A stretch of DNA of 64,000 nucleotides, taken from the NCBI RefSeq assembly GCF_900497805.2, contig NW_020948739.1, positions 14,929,593-14,993,592 of the forward strand. The letters are read 5' to 3'. The position numbers and the translations under genes are program-made. This DNA is from Vombatus ursinus (taxonomy: Eukaryota; Chordata; Mammalia; Diprotodontia; Vombatidae). The notes under the pieces are model-generated. The model made no database searches. It was not told the origin of the DNA and saw only the letters and a program-made list of their open reading frames with translations. Below, piece after piece: positions 34,355 through 45,824 of the stretch. Numbering within the stretch: position 1 is the stretch's first letter; every line of letters starts with the position of its first letter.

Positions 34355-34618
34355 CAGACACTCTCAACTTTCTTGTGTCATGGGACACTTTGGCAACCTG
34401 GTGAAGTCTAGCCCTTTTTAGAGTTATGTTATATTATGTTATGTTATGTTATGTTATGTTATGTTATGTTATATTATGTCATATATCATATATTATTCAG
34501 AGTAATATTTTAAATGCATTAAACAAAATATATAGGAATACAAATAAAATCAATTATATTGAAGTATAGTTATCAAAATATTTTTAAAAGTTCATGGACC
34601 CTAGATTAACAACAATTG
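34355..34618 (-). mobile_element. hAT-like MITE (same family as 55855-56059)
   Basis: Ends CAGACACTCTCAACTTT and GATTAACAACAATTG are degenerate forms of the family's CAGGGGTTCTTAACC and GGTTAAGAACCCCTG-like ends. Interior AATGCATTAAACAAAATATA and TCAAAATATTTTTAAAAGTT match the reverse complement of the family. An ATGTT microsatellite (34425-34482) has expanded inside. The flanking 8 bp no longer agree well. The family assignment to hAT rests on the other copy. Confidence 0.6.
34425..34482. repeat. (ATGTT)n microsatellite
   Basis: A regular five-base repeat, TATGT/TATATTATGT. Confidence 0.9.
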
Positions 34619-34889
34619 CCTCAAAGTCACCTAAGCCATTGTTTTCATTTTACAGATGAGACCAAGGCTCAGAGTTAATGAGAAAAACCCAGGTCTCCTA
34701 ACTTGAATTCAGTGCTTTTTCACTCAGGTTAGTGGATTTGGGTCTTTCTCAGGGGCACTAGACCTTCTCATAACTAGGCTTGTCTTAGACTATACTAAGA
34801 TAGAGGACAGCATATATGGTAGGCTGTCAAATACCTACCACTCCAGAGCCTGGGCTGTCATTGTCAGCATTTAACCAGATAAGAAACCT

Positions 34890-35700
34890 TTTGAATCACT
34901 CAGTAAATCAAAGACTTTAGCCTAAGTGCAAGTCCTTGAATGTCATTGGATGAACTGGAGTGACAATGTGACAAGAAGTCTATTCCAAATGTTTGAGGAA
35001 ATATGATCATGCCTTGTGGTGACTTAATAAAAATTTTAAGACAGTTCTAGAAGTTCTAGACAGTTCTAGAAGAGAAGAATTTGAACAAGTGGTGAGCCAG
35101 CAAAGAGTATTACAGTCCAGGCACTAAAAAGGAATTGTTTGAGAGTAAGGGCATGGAGGAAAGCTCTTTGGTTCCAGCCTTAGCCTTCCTCCTCCCCTTA
35201 CCTTGGATGGAGGAGGACCTTGTGAAATTCAGAATATTCAAACTTTTATAGGTGTTCTAGTAGTATCCTCAAGATAGTAGTGGCTGGCAAAGTTGCCTGC
35301 ATTAGGAACCAAGGACAGACTGCATACAATGCTATAGCCAGCAGGAAAAACAAAACAAAAACAAAACAAAACAAAAACAAAGACAAAAAACTATGGCACA
35401 TCTAAGGAGAACATATTAAGAACTCCATCAAGAGAATATCCAAGAGCTATCAATTACTCCCTTTCCCCATTTGCCACATATATTCTAAGCCTGAATCCAC
35501 TTTCTCTTGGAGCCTGTATAGACTAGTGATAGTGTGTGTGTCCCCAATTTTGGGGGGAATGTTTTGTACCAGCAGTTTTTACTATACTACCTTAATAAAC
35601 ACCATTTTCTAAAAGTTGATTGGGTCCAGTTAACTAATTGATACCAACTGATAATCATGGTAGAAAACACATCAGTGGGAGCTCACTGCTATAGCACTAT
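34890..35700 (+). mobile_element. Probable solitary retroviral LTR (fossil)
   Basis: The right half contains a polyadenylation-type CCTTAATAAACACCATTTTC at about 35590 followed by AAAAGTTGATTGGGTCCAGT, and the text resembles ERVL/class III-type marsupial LTRs as I remember them. No internal viral region is seen nearby, so it would be a solitary LTR. The ends are not defined, and an A-rich patch at 35346-35385 interrupts it. Old, by eye. Confidence 0.35.
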
Positions 35701-35959
35701 GAAAAGATCTCTTCCCCTCCCCACCAACTCCTCAGAGCCCACTCTAGGCCACTGAAAGCATAAAGAAGTCATTTTCAGAGCACTAGATTTTCAATGTGAG
35801 TGCATGGAGAGTAGCCCCAAAGCATGCTTTATATTTTTACTCTGAGCAAACACATTACACTGCTTTGTACATGGCACATGATCAAAAATATTTTGAAGCA
35901 TTTTTCTATTCAGTACAAGCATCACACAATTATTAGCCCATCAGTTGGATTGATGGTAC

Positions 35960-36830
35960 TCAATTCAATTCATGGAGCATTTATTAAGCAAGATGACATT
36001 GGGCTAGGTGGTTAGACAGAAGTGAAAAACAGTATCTGCTTTCAAGGAGCTTCTTTCTATTAGGAATTACAAATGTTGTTTGTCCTTAGATTTCAAAGAG
36101 GACCAATTACATCACTGCTAGTGTCTTTACTTGCAAATGAGTTAGATTTAAGTGAGGCAGAGTTGCACAAAGCCATCAGCTTTGTTCTCTCTTCCAGTGA
36201 CATCAAAGTCTAGTAGCAAGACAAAAACTTGGACCACTGGCAAAGCCCTGAGACGCAGTGGAGTGATCTTGGCATCTTTGATATCTGACTAAGCTCTAAG
36301 CACTCCACAGAATCTGCTTCAGCTACCGTCATGGCCACTGAAACAATTTGTTCTCATCTGCCCATTTTGCCAGGGGAAGTCTTCACATGCTTGGCATAGA
36401 CACTCCCATAATCCCCCAACAGGTCTAAGACCTGCCTATTACCCTCAACCTGGTTTAACTCATCTGCCACATGGTTTTACTGTGGTGTGGCAGTGCACAT
36501 GATAACAGCTTCTTGGGAAATTGGGTAAATCAGGTGAACACCAAAGGTAGGTGAGCAGCCCTGAAAATAGCTCTGGTGTAAATGCTTATACCAGAGTTGA
36601 CTGTCCTCCTGAACACCCCACATTCCCCAGGGGTTACAAATAAATAGAAGGTGAAGTAATATATGATAATTTAAGGAGGAAGGGAGATGACAACTAGATC
36701 ATGAAGGATTTTCCATAGGAGGTAGCCCTTGAACTAAACTTTGAAGGAAGGTAAGGCTCTTAAGAGGCAAAGATAAGGAGAGAGTACATGCCTAGGATGT
36801 ACCACTTCCTTTGCAAAAGCAAAAAGCACT
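35960..36830 (+). repeat. Old interspersed repeat A with an internal insertion
   Basis: GGAGCATTTATTAAGCAAGA and CTTTCAAGGAGCTTCTTTCT precede 36074; AATAGAAGGTGAAGTAATAT, TTTTCCATAGGAGGTAGCCC and TTGAACTAAACTTTGAAGGA follow 36637, in the normal order of repeat A. Confidence 0.65.
36075..36637. mobile_element. About 560-bp unnamed insertion (repeat B)
   Basis: Inserted in repeat A. The flanking sequence TTACAAAT occurs on both sides (ends at 36074 and starts again at 36635). The left end TTGTTTGTCCTTAGATTTCA followed by GAGGACCAATTACATCACTG, and the inner TGCTTATACCAGAGTTGACT, recur in marsupial DNA as far as I recall, but I cannot name the family. No coding potential was recognised. Confidence 0.5.
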
Positions 36831-36856
36831 AGCAGAAATAGAGGAGGATATTAGCT

Positions 36857-37130
36857 GGGGGCAGCTAGGTAGCACAATGGAGAGAGCCCCTGCCTTGGAG
36901 TCAGGAAGATCAGAGTTCAAATCCAGCCTCAGACACTTATAAGTTGTGTGACCCTGGACAAGTCACTTAACCTCTGTTTATCTCAGTTTCCTTACGTGTA
37001 ACATGTGGATAATAACAGCATGTCTCTCCCAAGTTGTGAGGATCAAATGAAATATTTGTAAAGCACTTAGCATAGTGCCTGACACAGAGTAGGCATAATA
37101 TATGTCATCATGATGATTATTATTAGTGTT
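36857..37130 (+). mobile_element. CORE-SINE with L2-type tail
   Basis: Full head (GGGGGCAGCTAGGTAGCACA), core and tail (GAGGATCAAATGAAATATTT, AGCATAGTGCCTGACACAGA), ending in ATTATTATTAG. Confidence 0.85.
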
Positions 37131-37254
37131 AATAATTACTCTTTTAAACTTCAAACTAGGTAATGTCACATACTAGAAAGATCTACCTATACTTTAACCT
37201 CTGTATGTCATTTATCACTCTACTTTCCTCCAGAAAAATTAAAACCAAAGGAAG

Positions 37255-37450
37255 ATTGTAGCATTATAGAGCTTTAGACCTGGAAAGAATGCCCTGGAGA
37301 TTTTCTAGTTCATCTAGTCCTTCGTCCCTCTTACCTATTTTAGAAATTAAGATACAAGGCTGAGACTGACTAAAATAACACAATTGTGTACAACTTATAT
37401 AGAAACTCCCTGGTTCATTGCAGGCCTAGAATTAGAACCAAGATCTTTAT
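37255..37450 (-). mobile_element. Ther-2/MIR3-type SINE, antisense
   Basis: TTATAGAGCTTTAGACCTGG, GTTCATCTAGTCCTTCGTCC, then a degenerate core and AATTAGAACCAAGATCTTTA. Confidence 0.6.
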
Positions 37451-37885
37451 CCAACTTTGCAAGACAAAAGTTCTTGGATATTTCATTTTGTTTCCACTCT
37501 AATTATCCATTCCTAAATTCAGAACAGTATTTTTCATGGGATTTGTGGTGAACAAGGGAAGATAGATGATCTGACTTTCCTGCTTTGGGCACTTAATTAT
37601 TTAAATAGAAGCCATTGGATTTTAAGGCATTTCTAGATCTTGGAGTTATGCTCACAAATACCCTGGCTCTTCCGGTTTGGTATTTCAAGCATTCATTCAC
37701 CCGCTTTGTACTTCTACCTAAAATTCAATAGCTAACATACTAGCTTGAAACTTTAATTCCATCATCTTAGCAAGCCCAGGGGAGTGAAATATAGAATACA
37801 GAGTCCTAGGGGATAGTAATTTCATATGAGTTGTCATAAATAGCAACTTAAAGTCACTGTTGAATGGGGAGAGTTTAAAGAACAT
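37451..37885. other. No recognised gene or repeat
   Basis: Unassigned. Confidence 0.4.
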
Positions 37886-37889
37886 TTGT

Positions 37890-38092
37890 TACAGGATCAG
37901 AAGTTCAGAGCTTGAAGAGACCTTAAAAGTTTTCTAGTTCAACCCCCTGCATTTTTCAGTCTGAAAGCTGAGGCCAAGAGAAGGGAAATAATTTGCTAAT
38001 GGTTACACTGCCAGTAACTGGACAGAACCAGGATTCACAACCAGATCCTCTGGTTCTGTGTCCAGTGGTCTACCCACTGCTCTGCAATTTGA
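37890..38092 (-). mobile_element. Ther-2/MIR3-type SINE, antisense
   Basis: AGAGCTTGAAGAGACCTTAA, AGTTCAACCCCCTGCATTTT, TTACACTGCCAGTAACTGGA and CCTCTGGTTCTGTGTCCAGT. Confidence 0.75.
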
Positions 38093-38611
38093 AGCAAGCA
38101 AAGTACTAGTAGGGGACTGAGGACCCCCAAGTCACTTCCTAACTCACGTCTTTGTGCTTTCATGCTCCCATCAGGAAAGTGATGTAAGGTCCTTTCCAGT
38201 TCTAATGGCCTGTGACTTTTTTAGTCTATTTCTAAACCCCTACAAACATCCCAGTGTCAATTTAATCAATCATGAAAACATTGCCAAAGAGCTTAGGTGG
38301 CTGGCACCATTACAACAGAACATTCAGATTGATTAAAGTTTTTCCTTTTTGACCAGATGGTTTGGCATCATGTAGAACTCCCAAAAGACACAATCCAGAA
38401 TAACTGATCATGGGGAAGTGTTTAACTAGCCATGGATGGAATAAACTTAAAATTAAAAAAAAAAAACTTTCCCAAAGTGACAGAAGTTGGTATTTGGATC
38501 ACCTATGACTGCCCCAGAGGTGAGTGTTCAAGACCAATAACCCAACATCATAGAGAAAAATAATTGATTCACACCACAATTTTGGCCAAAAAAGGATAGT
38601 GTAGGACAGAG
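38093..38611. other. No recognised gene
   Basis: 38160-38220 (AAGGTCCTTTCCAGTTCTAA) may be a sense Ther-2 tail; the rest is unassigned. Confidence 0.4.
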
Positions 38612-38615
38612 AGAA

Positions 38616-38646
<31 letters not shown>

Positions 38647-38742
38647 TTTAGAGAGAGAGACAGAGAGAGAGTCAGAGAGACAGATGCAAAGAGTGATAGA
38701 GACAGAGAGACAGAGATGGAGAGAGACAGAGACAGAGAGAGA
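38612..38742. repeat. (GAGACA)n simple repeat
   Basis: GAGAGACAGA-type repeats, purine-rich; the minus-strand Ser/Leu frame is an artefact. Confidence 0.9.
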
Positions 38743-38834
38743 GTTGCAAACAAAAGCCTTGAAGCTTTGGATAAGGCTTTAGTTTGAAGCCCTGCATATT
38801 GTCTTTCATTCTATATTTTAAAAAAAATCACAGA

Positions 38835-39400
38835 ATCACCAAACTTCATAGGATTACAGAATTGAAGGAACCCAACCAGTCATCTAATCCAATGCATACC
38901 TGAAAATAGTACCCTTTCCACAACAAAGCGGAAAAGTCATCATCCAGTCTAGTTGAAGACAGCAAATAAGAGGGAACTCACAACCTTACTAGAGGACCAT
39001 TCCATTTTTAAACTGTTCTAATTATTAGGAAGCTTTTCTTTGCATGAGGCCTATTTTGCTTCTATACAACTTCTACATATTGTTTTGAATTCTGTCCTCT
39101 GGGGTCAAGAAAAATAAGGCTTATTTCTTTTCCATGATGAAAGTCCTTCAAATATTTTAAGTCAGGAATTGTATTTACCCTCTTTTTCAGGTCAAAGATC
39201 TTCAGCTTCTTCACTGATCTTCATCTGGCATGGACTTGAGGTGTCTAGATACTGTCCTCTTTAATAAAAGTATCTGGAACCCATACTTTCCCTCCTCATC
39301 AATGCCTCTTAGTTTCTTTCAAGTGTGAGATCATCTTCTTTGGAAAATCTTTCCTGGTGTTGAGAGGTAATAATGCTTTCTCAGAATGTTGGACACCAGG
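38835..39400 (-). mobile_element. CR1/L3 LINE 3' part, antisense
   Basis: AGGATTACAGAATTGAAGGA, TTAAACTGTTCTAATTATTA, GGAAGCTTTTCTTTGCATGA and GTCCTCTGGGGTCAAGAAAA follow the antisense CR1/L3 consensus. Related text is at 62285-62755. Confidence 0.75.
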
Positions 39401-40040
39401 TGATTAAAGAGAGAAGACAGCACAGCATTTGAGGACAATATATGTTAGTTGTTAAAGTACCCACACTGATAAAATCACAGATATCTTAATATAAAAACAA
39501 TCATGTGCTCATACAAAAATGTAGATAGTATAGCAAATATTGACTATCAAATTATGTTTCATTTTCTCCAATAGCATACATATATGCAAAAATTTAACTA
39601 TTTAATATGCCTACCATATACTATATGTGTAGGTATGTGTATATATGTAGATTAGGGCAGCTTGAATGAACTCCATCATCACCCAATTAAAATGTTTATT
39701 TAGTTCTCTTAGGGGTATTGTCCCCTCACCTGACCTCACTAGTCCAGATTTTTATCATATCTACTTTTTATTGAGTTCATCTAAAACAGAGTCCTCACTT
39801 AACTTCATTGTAATGAAGACAGTCACTATCATTTAATCTGCAGATACAATTATAGTCTGCCCCAATACATAACCTTCTTTTTTGGTATATTATTTTGGAA
39901 GAAACATGACTTTTTCAATTTCTTCTGGAATTGCATTATGCATAAAAATAATAGATGATGACACAAAGAAATCACATTGAATATCTATCTTATATACTTT
40001 TATGACCTATCATAAATTATTTACATGAAATAGTTTGTGA
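39401..40040. other. No recognised gene or repeat
   Basis: AT-rich unassigned sequence. Confidence 0.4.
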
Positions 40041-42392
40041 GTTTCTGGGTCACATGAGCAACAAGATGGCAGACTAAACATTTCTCCAATCACAAGGACC
40101 TCTCAAACCTCTCCAAAACAGAAATTATGTACCAAAGATAATGTAATTTCAACAGTTTCCATGATCCAGGACACCCAGAATCCAAAATAAAGCAAAAAAA
40201 AAAACCAAAAAACAAACCTCAAACCCAGGAAGTGATGCTCAATGACCCAGAGCTCTCTCAGCAACCCTCCTCAATCTCTCATGCTATTGGTAGCAAGTCT
40301 GCACTAGCATACTCAAGGATGTAACACAAGCTTACATCAAAACCCACCACTATACCTCTCTTCCTTCTCTCTCTTTCCAATGCCATAGACACTTGAGCTC
40401 CAGGCCATAGAAGTTTGCTTAGGCATAACTCGGACATAGCCCTTCAGAAGTAAAAGCCTGATGGGGCAATGACCCAGAAACACCAATGCTGGAGAAATCA
40501 GGCTCTGCCAGTGCTGGGGAAAGCAGCCTTTGCTGATGCCAGGGAAAGCAGGCTCTGAACTGCCAGTGCCATGCCAGAGAACTGAGAAACAGAGGGAATA
40601 AGACAAGACACCAGGACAGGATATCATGCATGTGGAGAGTTGTGGAGTACTCTACAATGCTTGCGGGAAAGAGCATGGCATCCAGCTGTGGCTAGTTCTG
40701 ACTACCTAAAAGTCACCTGGGGCAGAGAATTAGGCTGGTAGATTGTGAAATGTCCATCATGGGAGGAGACTGAGAGACTGAGATCTAACTCCCAAGGAAA
40801 CAACAATCAGATGGGAGAGAGTCAGGAAGTGAGTGATAAGGAATATAAGGGGGACAATTGAAAGTACCAATGATTTCAGGAATAAGAAAATTCAAAGATC
40901 TTGAACATTAGCAGATAATTCAGTGGGAAAAACTATTAACAGAAAGAAATATGACCTCTAGATCTAGTAAATTAATTCAGGAATCTATGAATTAAAGTTG
41001 CAAAAAAAGAAAAATGATCCAACATTTGATAGAAAACACTGAAGAATTTAAAGAGAACATGGAACCATAACACACTGCTCCTGAGTGGTTTAAAAGAGAA
41101 ATGAGAAGTATGAGTGCATAATTTATCTTGCACAATAAAAGTAATGAGCAGAATAGAAAAATTGAGGCCTTCAATGACAAGTCTCACCAAAGAAACAAAA
41201 GAGAAAACAATAGTTCTGGAAAGCAAATGCACAGAAGTGAAAGGCAATCTAGAAAAAGAAAAGCAAAAAAAATTTTTAAAAAGAACTTTAAAAGAAAATA
41301 TGCTCATAATGTGATCAAAAACATACTGAACTCAAAGATAGGAAGTGCAGAGACAATCTAAGGATCTTTGGTCTCCCAAAAGAACATGATGACAGGACAA
41401 AAAAACCTTGACATCACAATGAGGGAAATAAAAGAAGATAACTGCCCAGAACTTTGAAATACAGAACATGAAATTCCAATCCAAAGAATTCACAGATCGC
41501 CTCCAGAAAAAATAACAAAAACAAAAAAAGCAAAAAACCCCAAAGGCTTCCAATGCCAAGACACATAGTGGTAAAATTTAACATTTTAATTAAGAAACAA
41601 GTTCTGCAAGCTATGATGAGAAAGACTTTCAAATACAAAGGAAGGGCCATTTGAATAATGCAAGACTATTCCACACCCACTAGAAAAAAAGGAGTAGGGA
41701 ATGGAGTATTATGTTATACAGAGCAATGGAACTCCAGCTGCAGCCCAGGATGACCTTCCTGAAATCTGAGGACAAAAGATGGGCATTAAATGATAGAGAG
41801 CTTGTACACATAGTAAGTGTAATATAAATGTTAGTTATTATTGTTATTGACATTCCTCAATGATGCGCATTGCTCTGGAAACGAAGCACTATGTACAAGG
41901 GGAATCTATAGGCTGAGCTTTACAAAGCACTGGCATAAAGAGCCTAGAGGGGAGTTCTAGAGACTTTGGGAGCTTTGATAGTATGAAGAATACAGAGGAA
42001 AGAGAGAGAAAAGATGGTTATAGGAGTCATGAACCAGAAAATGAAGATCTAGAGGAAAGACAGAAGATGGATAATAAAGAGAGTATGAGAAATCTTTTTT
42101 GGAATTGAAATTTAAAAACTAAGGAACTGAACTAACTGAAGAGGAAGAGAGGAAAGGGGAATATCAAATGAGAAGAGGGTATTAGGAGTGATGGGAAGAG
42201 AGCCAGTGGGAAGTGGACCACTTCAAAAAAAGGTTAAAGTAAAGTAACTGAAAGAAACAATATTGTATTTATAGGCAAAAAGGGAACACGAATCTGAAAA
42301 CTGCACAGAGAATATTAAAGCATCTAGGATGAGAAGTGAAGGGGTCAAATGGGAAAAAAAAAGTCTTCATGTCAGATTTCTTTGATAAGGAT

Positions 42393-42421
42393 ATCTCTCT
42401 CTCTCTCTCTGTGTCACTCTC

Positions 42422-42458
<37 letters not shown>

Positions 42459-42468
42459 ACACACACAC
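42393..42468. repeat. (TC)n and (CA)n microsatellites
   Basis: CT repeats at 42393-42410, CA repeats at 42426-42468 with one T. Confidence 0.9.
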
Positions 42469-42715
42469 GGGGCAGCTAGTGGATAGAGCTCTAGGTCTGG
42501 AGTCAGGAAAACCTGAGTTTAAATCTGGTCTCAGACACTTACTAGTTGTGGGTCCCTGGGCAAATTACTTAACCCTGTTTGCCTCGGTTTCTTCATCTTT
42601 AAAGTGAGCTGGAGGAGGAAATGGCAAACCATTCCAGTATCTTTGCCAAGAAAACCCCAAATGGGGCCACAAAAAGTTGGATATGACTGAAATGACGCAA
42701 CAATAAAACAGCAAC
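42469..42715 (+). mobile_element. Mar-1 CORE-SINE
   Basis: GGGGCAGCTAGTGGATAGAG (head with a small deletion), GGAAATGGCAAACCATTCCA and GCCACAAAAAGTTGGATATG, ending ACAGCAACAA. Inserted in the HAL1-like 3' UTR. Confidence 0.88.
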
Positions 42716-43440
42716 AAAATATAGCTAATAGCCATTCCCCAATAGATAAATGATTAAAGGAAATGAACAAACAGTTTTCAAAGGAACTGCCAAGCATTCA
42801 CAACTACATGAAAAAAAAGTGCTCCAAATTCCTCATAAGAGAAATACACATCAAAACAACCCAGAGACTTCATTCACCTTACACCTTACAAGTTGGCAAA
42901 AATGACCAAAAAAAAGTCAATTCTTACTTTTGGAGGAATTTTGTAGAAGGATAAGCACACTAATATATTGTTGGTGGAGCTGTGAAATGCTACAACCATT
43001 TTGAGATGGAATTTGGAATTTCACAAATAAAGTGACTAAAATGTCTATACCATTTGAACCAGAATCTCCATTACTAAACTTATACCAAAAGAAAGCTATT
43101 GATAAGAGAACAAAAACAAAAACAAAAGGTCCCCATATCCTCCAATCCTCCAACATAGTTACAGTAGCACTTTTTATGATAGCTAAAATTTGGAAACAAA
43201 GTAGATGCCCATCATTTGGGGGATGGCTAAATGAATTTTGACACATGAATATAATGGAATGGTACTGTGTTATAAGAAATGATGCATGTAATGAATACGA
43301 AGAAGAGTAGAATGATCTACATGAACTAATGCAGACTGAAGTAAGCAGAGACAATCTACCTACAATTTGAATGGAAAGAACAACATGCTAAAAATTCAAA
43401 GGTAAACATAACAAAATCATAAAAGTCAAGTAGTATTCAA

Positions 43441-43918
43441 ATGAAGAGCTATAAGGAGGTACCCAGGGGTTACACATTGCACACATTTTCGTACTATTTT
43501 AATGTATTGATCAGTTGTGCTGACTTTGTTCCCCCTCTTTTTCCTCTCCAAAAAATAGAGTTTGTCATAAAGAAGTTCCTTCTGTGAGGTGGAGGGGAAG
43601 AGATTCATAGAACACTGTGGTATTCTAAGAAACAGAATATATCAGTAAAATTTATAAAAATAAATAATATGGTTTGTTGCCATTGAAATGATAAATCCTA
43701 TCAGAATTAGAACTTGGACAAAATATGATTGTACATCTCTTTAAAAATAAGGACTGTGAACCACCAGAGATGACAAGAAGAAAATTGCCCTTGGGCCTGT
43801 GATTGTATCCTTGTAGGGGATTCCTTGTATGTAAAGTAATTCTATAGATGCAATTCATTAATTTATGTCTAACAATTTTCTAACTTAAAGTTTTAAAGAG
43901 TTATCTAAGGAAAGTTAA
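43441..43918. other. No recognised gene
   Basis: Unassigned sequence after the HAL1-like element. Confidence 0.4.
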
Positions 43919-44017
43919 CTAACTTGCTCTGGATCACATATATAATATATAATTATATATATGTATAACACAAATTATATATATGCATATATATATATAT
44001 ATAAACTTGCTCTGGAT

Positions 44018-44046
<29 letters not shown>
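43919..44046. repeat. TA/CA microsatellites with a duplicated segment
   Basis: AACTTGCTCTGGATCACA occurs twice (43921-43938, 44004-44021), each followed by a dinucleotide repeat (TA, then CA). Confidence 0.8.
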
Positions 44047-44049
<3 letters not shown>

Positions 44050-44292
44050 ATAACAACAACAATAGTTAGCATTTATACAATGCTTTAAAGTTCGAAAAAT
44101 GCATCTGTTATCTTACTTGATCTTCAAAACAACTCTTCAAGGTAGATACAATTATTATTGCCATTTGTCAGATAGGATTACTGAAGCTGAGTTAAGTTAT
44201 TTGTCTAGGGTCACACTGATAGCAAGTGTCTGAGCAAACTATCTTGACTCCAAGTCTAGCACTCTACCCACTGTGCCATCTAGTTATCTACA
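44050..44292 (-). mobile_element. CORE-SINE (MIR type), antisense
   Basis: TTAGCATTTATACAATGCTT, TCTTCAAAACAACTCTTCAA, GGGTCACACTGATAGCAAGT and ACCCACTGTGCCATCTAGTT. A short second antisense head (44293-44345) follows. Confidence 0.75.
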
Positions 44293-44354
44293 TGTCAGAG
44301 GTATGATTTGAAACCAGATCTTCCTGACCCTATTTATTATACCACACTTCCTTA

Positions 44355-44580
44355 TAAAGCCTTCGAAATAGAGCTGGCTTTTGAACCAGGAAGATACAGG
44401 TTCAATTCCCACTTCTGACACACACTGACTATGTGATCCTGGGCAAGTCACTTGACCTTTCAGTCTCTAGGAAACCCTCTGTGAGTCTAAGTAGCAGAGA
44501 AGGTGTATTTTGCATTGGTAAAGAGAGTTTCCCTACCTGAAAATTCCCTGTACTGGTGAACTCACAGGCCAGTATCTCTC
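44355..44580 (+). mobile_element. CORE-SINE with a distinct tail (type 4)
   Basis: The head and core are normal (CTGGGCAAGTCACTTGACCT). The tail differs: GCAGAGAAGGTGTATTTTGC, TTGGTAAAGAGAGTTTCCCT, GGTGAACTCACAGGCCAGT. The same tail type is seen antisense at 45825, 55785, 57855 and 60958. Subfamily name uncertain. Confidence 0.7.
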
Positions 44581-44599
44581 TGTAATTATACTATTAATA

Positions 44600-45548
44600 A
44601 AAATGCAAAATTAATAATGATGATGACAATAATAAAAGTTCTTAGAAAGGTGCATTGAAAATTCAGAGAACCAAGCAACAAAGACAAGAGTTCATTAGAT
44701 ATTAGACAGGTTTTGTTGACAATCAGATTGCTAAAGTACATTTGACATAAAACGCGACACTAATTTTTATTGACTTTAGATTTCCTTAGTGGTTTTGTGT
44801 CTTAGTGGTTTGTGTACAGTCCTACAAATTTAAAATGCCTTAGATATCCAGGATTTTTTATGGTTATTTTCCTTTTGCCTTATCCTTTTAATTAAAGAAG
44901 CCATATGGTTTGTATTATTGTGCTTGTAAGAATAATAGCTGCTTCCATATTCCCATCAAGAACCAAAGTATTATCCAGCTAATTTATTTACAGAGGATTG
45001 CTTAAATTCTACATCTTTATAAAGAAATAATTCTGTTTATCTTTAATTCCTATAAAAGATTATTCTTACCATATAATGAAAATGGGGAGCAATTCAAGTC
45101 TCAATAGTTAACATTTTTTCAATGATCTCTTTGTGTTGAAATAAAGACATTAAATATAAACTACGTAGGGTAGAAGTAGTGAGGTTCTTCACTGAATACA
45201 ACATTTAATTGACATGATTTTATTTTTTTTCTATTTCAGAAAAGCATGAAAAACTAGAATGCCATTTATTCTCAAAGCAAACTGTCAAAAATAATAGTAA
45301 GAAGCATAAGATTTGTCTTCCAAACTTAGGCATAAAAAAGAAGTCTATGTAATATAATGCTAAACTCTCCATTTTCTCCCAAGACTGCTTTTTTAAGAGC
45401 TATACTTTAGTTAAAAATCCTTTGAGCTTATAAAATATTTAGTAATAATTTATTATCCATTTTGATTTTATTTGCTTATTGTTTTGTTATTATTCATCAC
45501 TACCCATTCATTCATTTCAACAATGTTATATATGTATAAGCATGATAG
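44600..45548. other. Repeat-poor block
   Basis: No repeat is recognised here; a candidate exon lies at 45240-45296. Confidence 0.4.
45240..45296 (+). other. Candidate 57-nt exon
   Basis: It is preceded by a strong acceptor-like tract (TTTTATTTTTTTTCTATTTCAG, quoted in part as TTTTTTTTCTATTTCAG) and followed by GTAAGA. The length is a multiple of three. One of three frames is open and reads KHEKLECHLFSKQTVKNN. It resembles no protein I know, and such matches arise by chance in AT-rich DNA. Confidence 0.2.
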
Positions 45549-45805
45549 GGAGGCAGCTAGGTGGTAAGTGGCTAGAGCGCCAGGCCTAAAATCAGGAAGA
45601 CTCATCTTTGAAAGTTCAAATCTGACCTCAGACACTTATTAGCTATGTGACCCTGGACAAGTCACTTAACCCTGTTTGCCTCAGTTTCCTCATCTGTAAA
45701 ATAATCTGGAGAAGGGAATGGCAAACCACTCAAGTATCTTTGCCGAGAAAATCCCAAATGGAGTCAAGAAGAGTCAGACACAATTGAAACAATTGAACAA
45801 CAATG
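45549..45805 (+). mobile_element. Mar-1 CORE-SINE
   Basis: AGGCAGCTAGGTGGTAAGTG, GGGAATGGCAAACCACTCAA and AGAAGAGTCAGACACAATTG, ending in AACAACAA. Confidence 0.92.
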
Positions 45806-45824
45806 TAAGATGAGGATTGGATCT

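Larger units (their letters stand above)
34320..34735 (-). mobile_element. Ther-2-type SINE split by a hAT-like MITE
   Basis: TTCTAGAATGTTAAAAATGG on the left and CACCTAAGCCATTGTTTTCA, TTTTACAGATGAGACCAAGG on the right are successive parts of one antisense Ther-2. Confidence 0.6.
40045..43440 (+). mobile_element. HAL1-like element, second copy
   Basis: The 5' part starts near GAGCAACAAGATGGCAGACT. At about 41040-41780 there is L1 ORF1-like text: after a degenerate coiled coil comes RHIVVKFNILIKKQVLQAMM (41560 on), then FKYKG and, in another frame, RKKRREW-like residues, the C-terminal domain order of L1 ORF1p. L1 3' UTR text follows from about 42720 (AACAAACAGTTTTCAAAGGA, GATGCCCATCATTTGGGGGA, CATGAACTAATGCAGACTGA). 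No reverse transcriptase text is seen. Broken by several stops and shifts. TC/CA repeats and a Mar-1 interrupt it. Confidence 0.65.

Noticed and set aside
42763-43241. Several overlapping frames on both strands near 43 kb
   Set aside because: They are within the L1-type 3' UTR of the second HAL1-like element.
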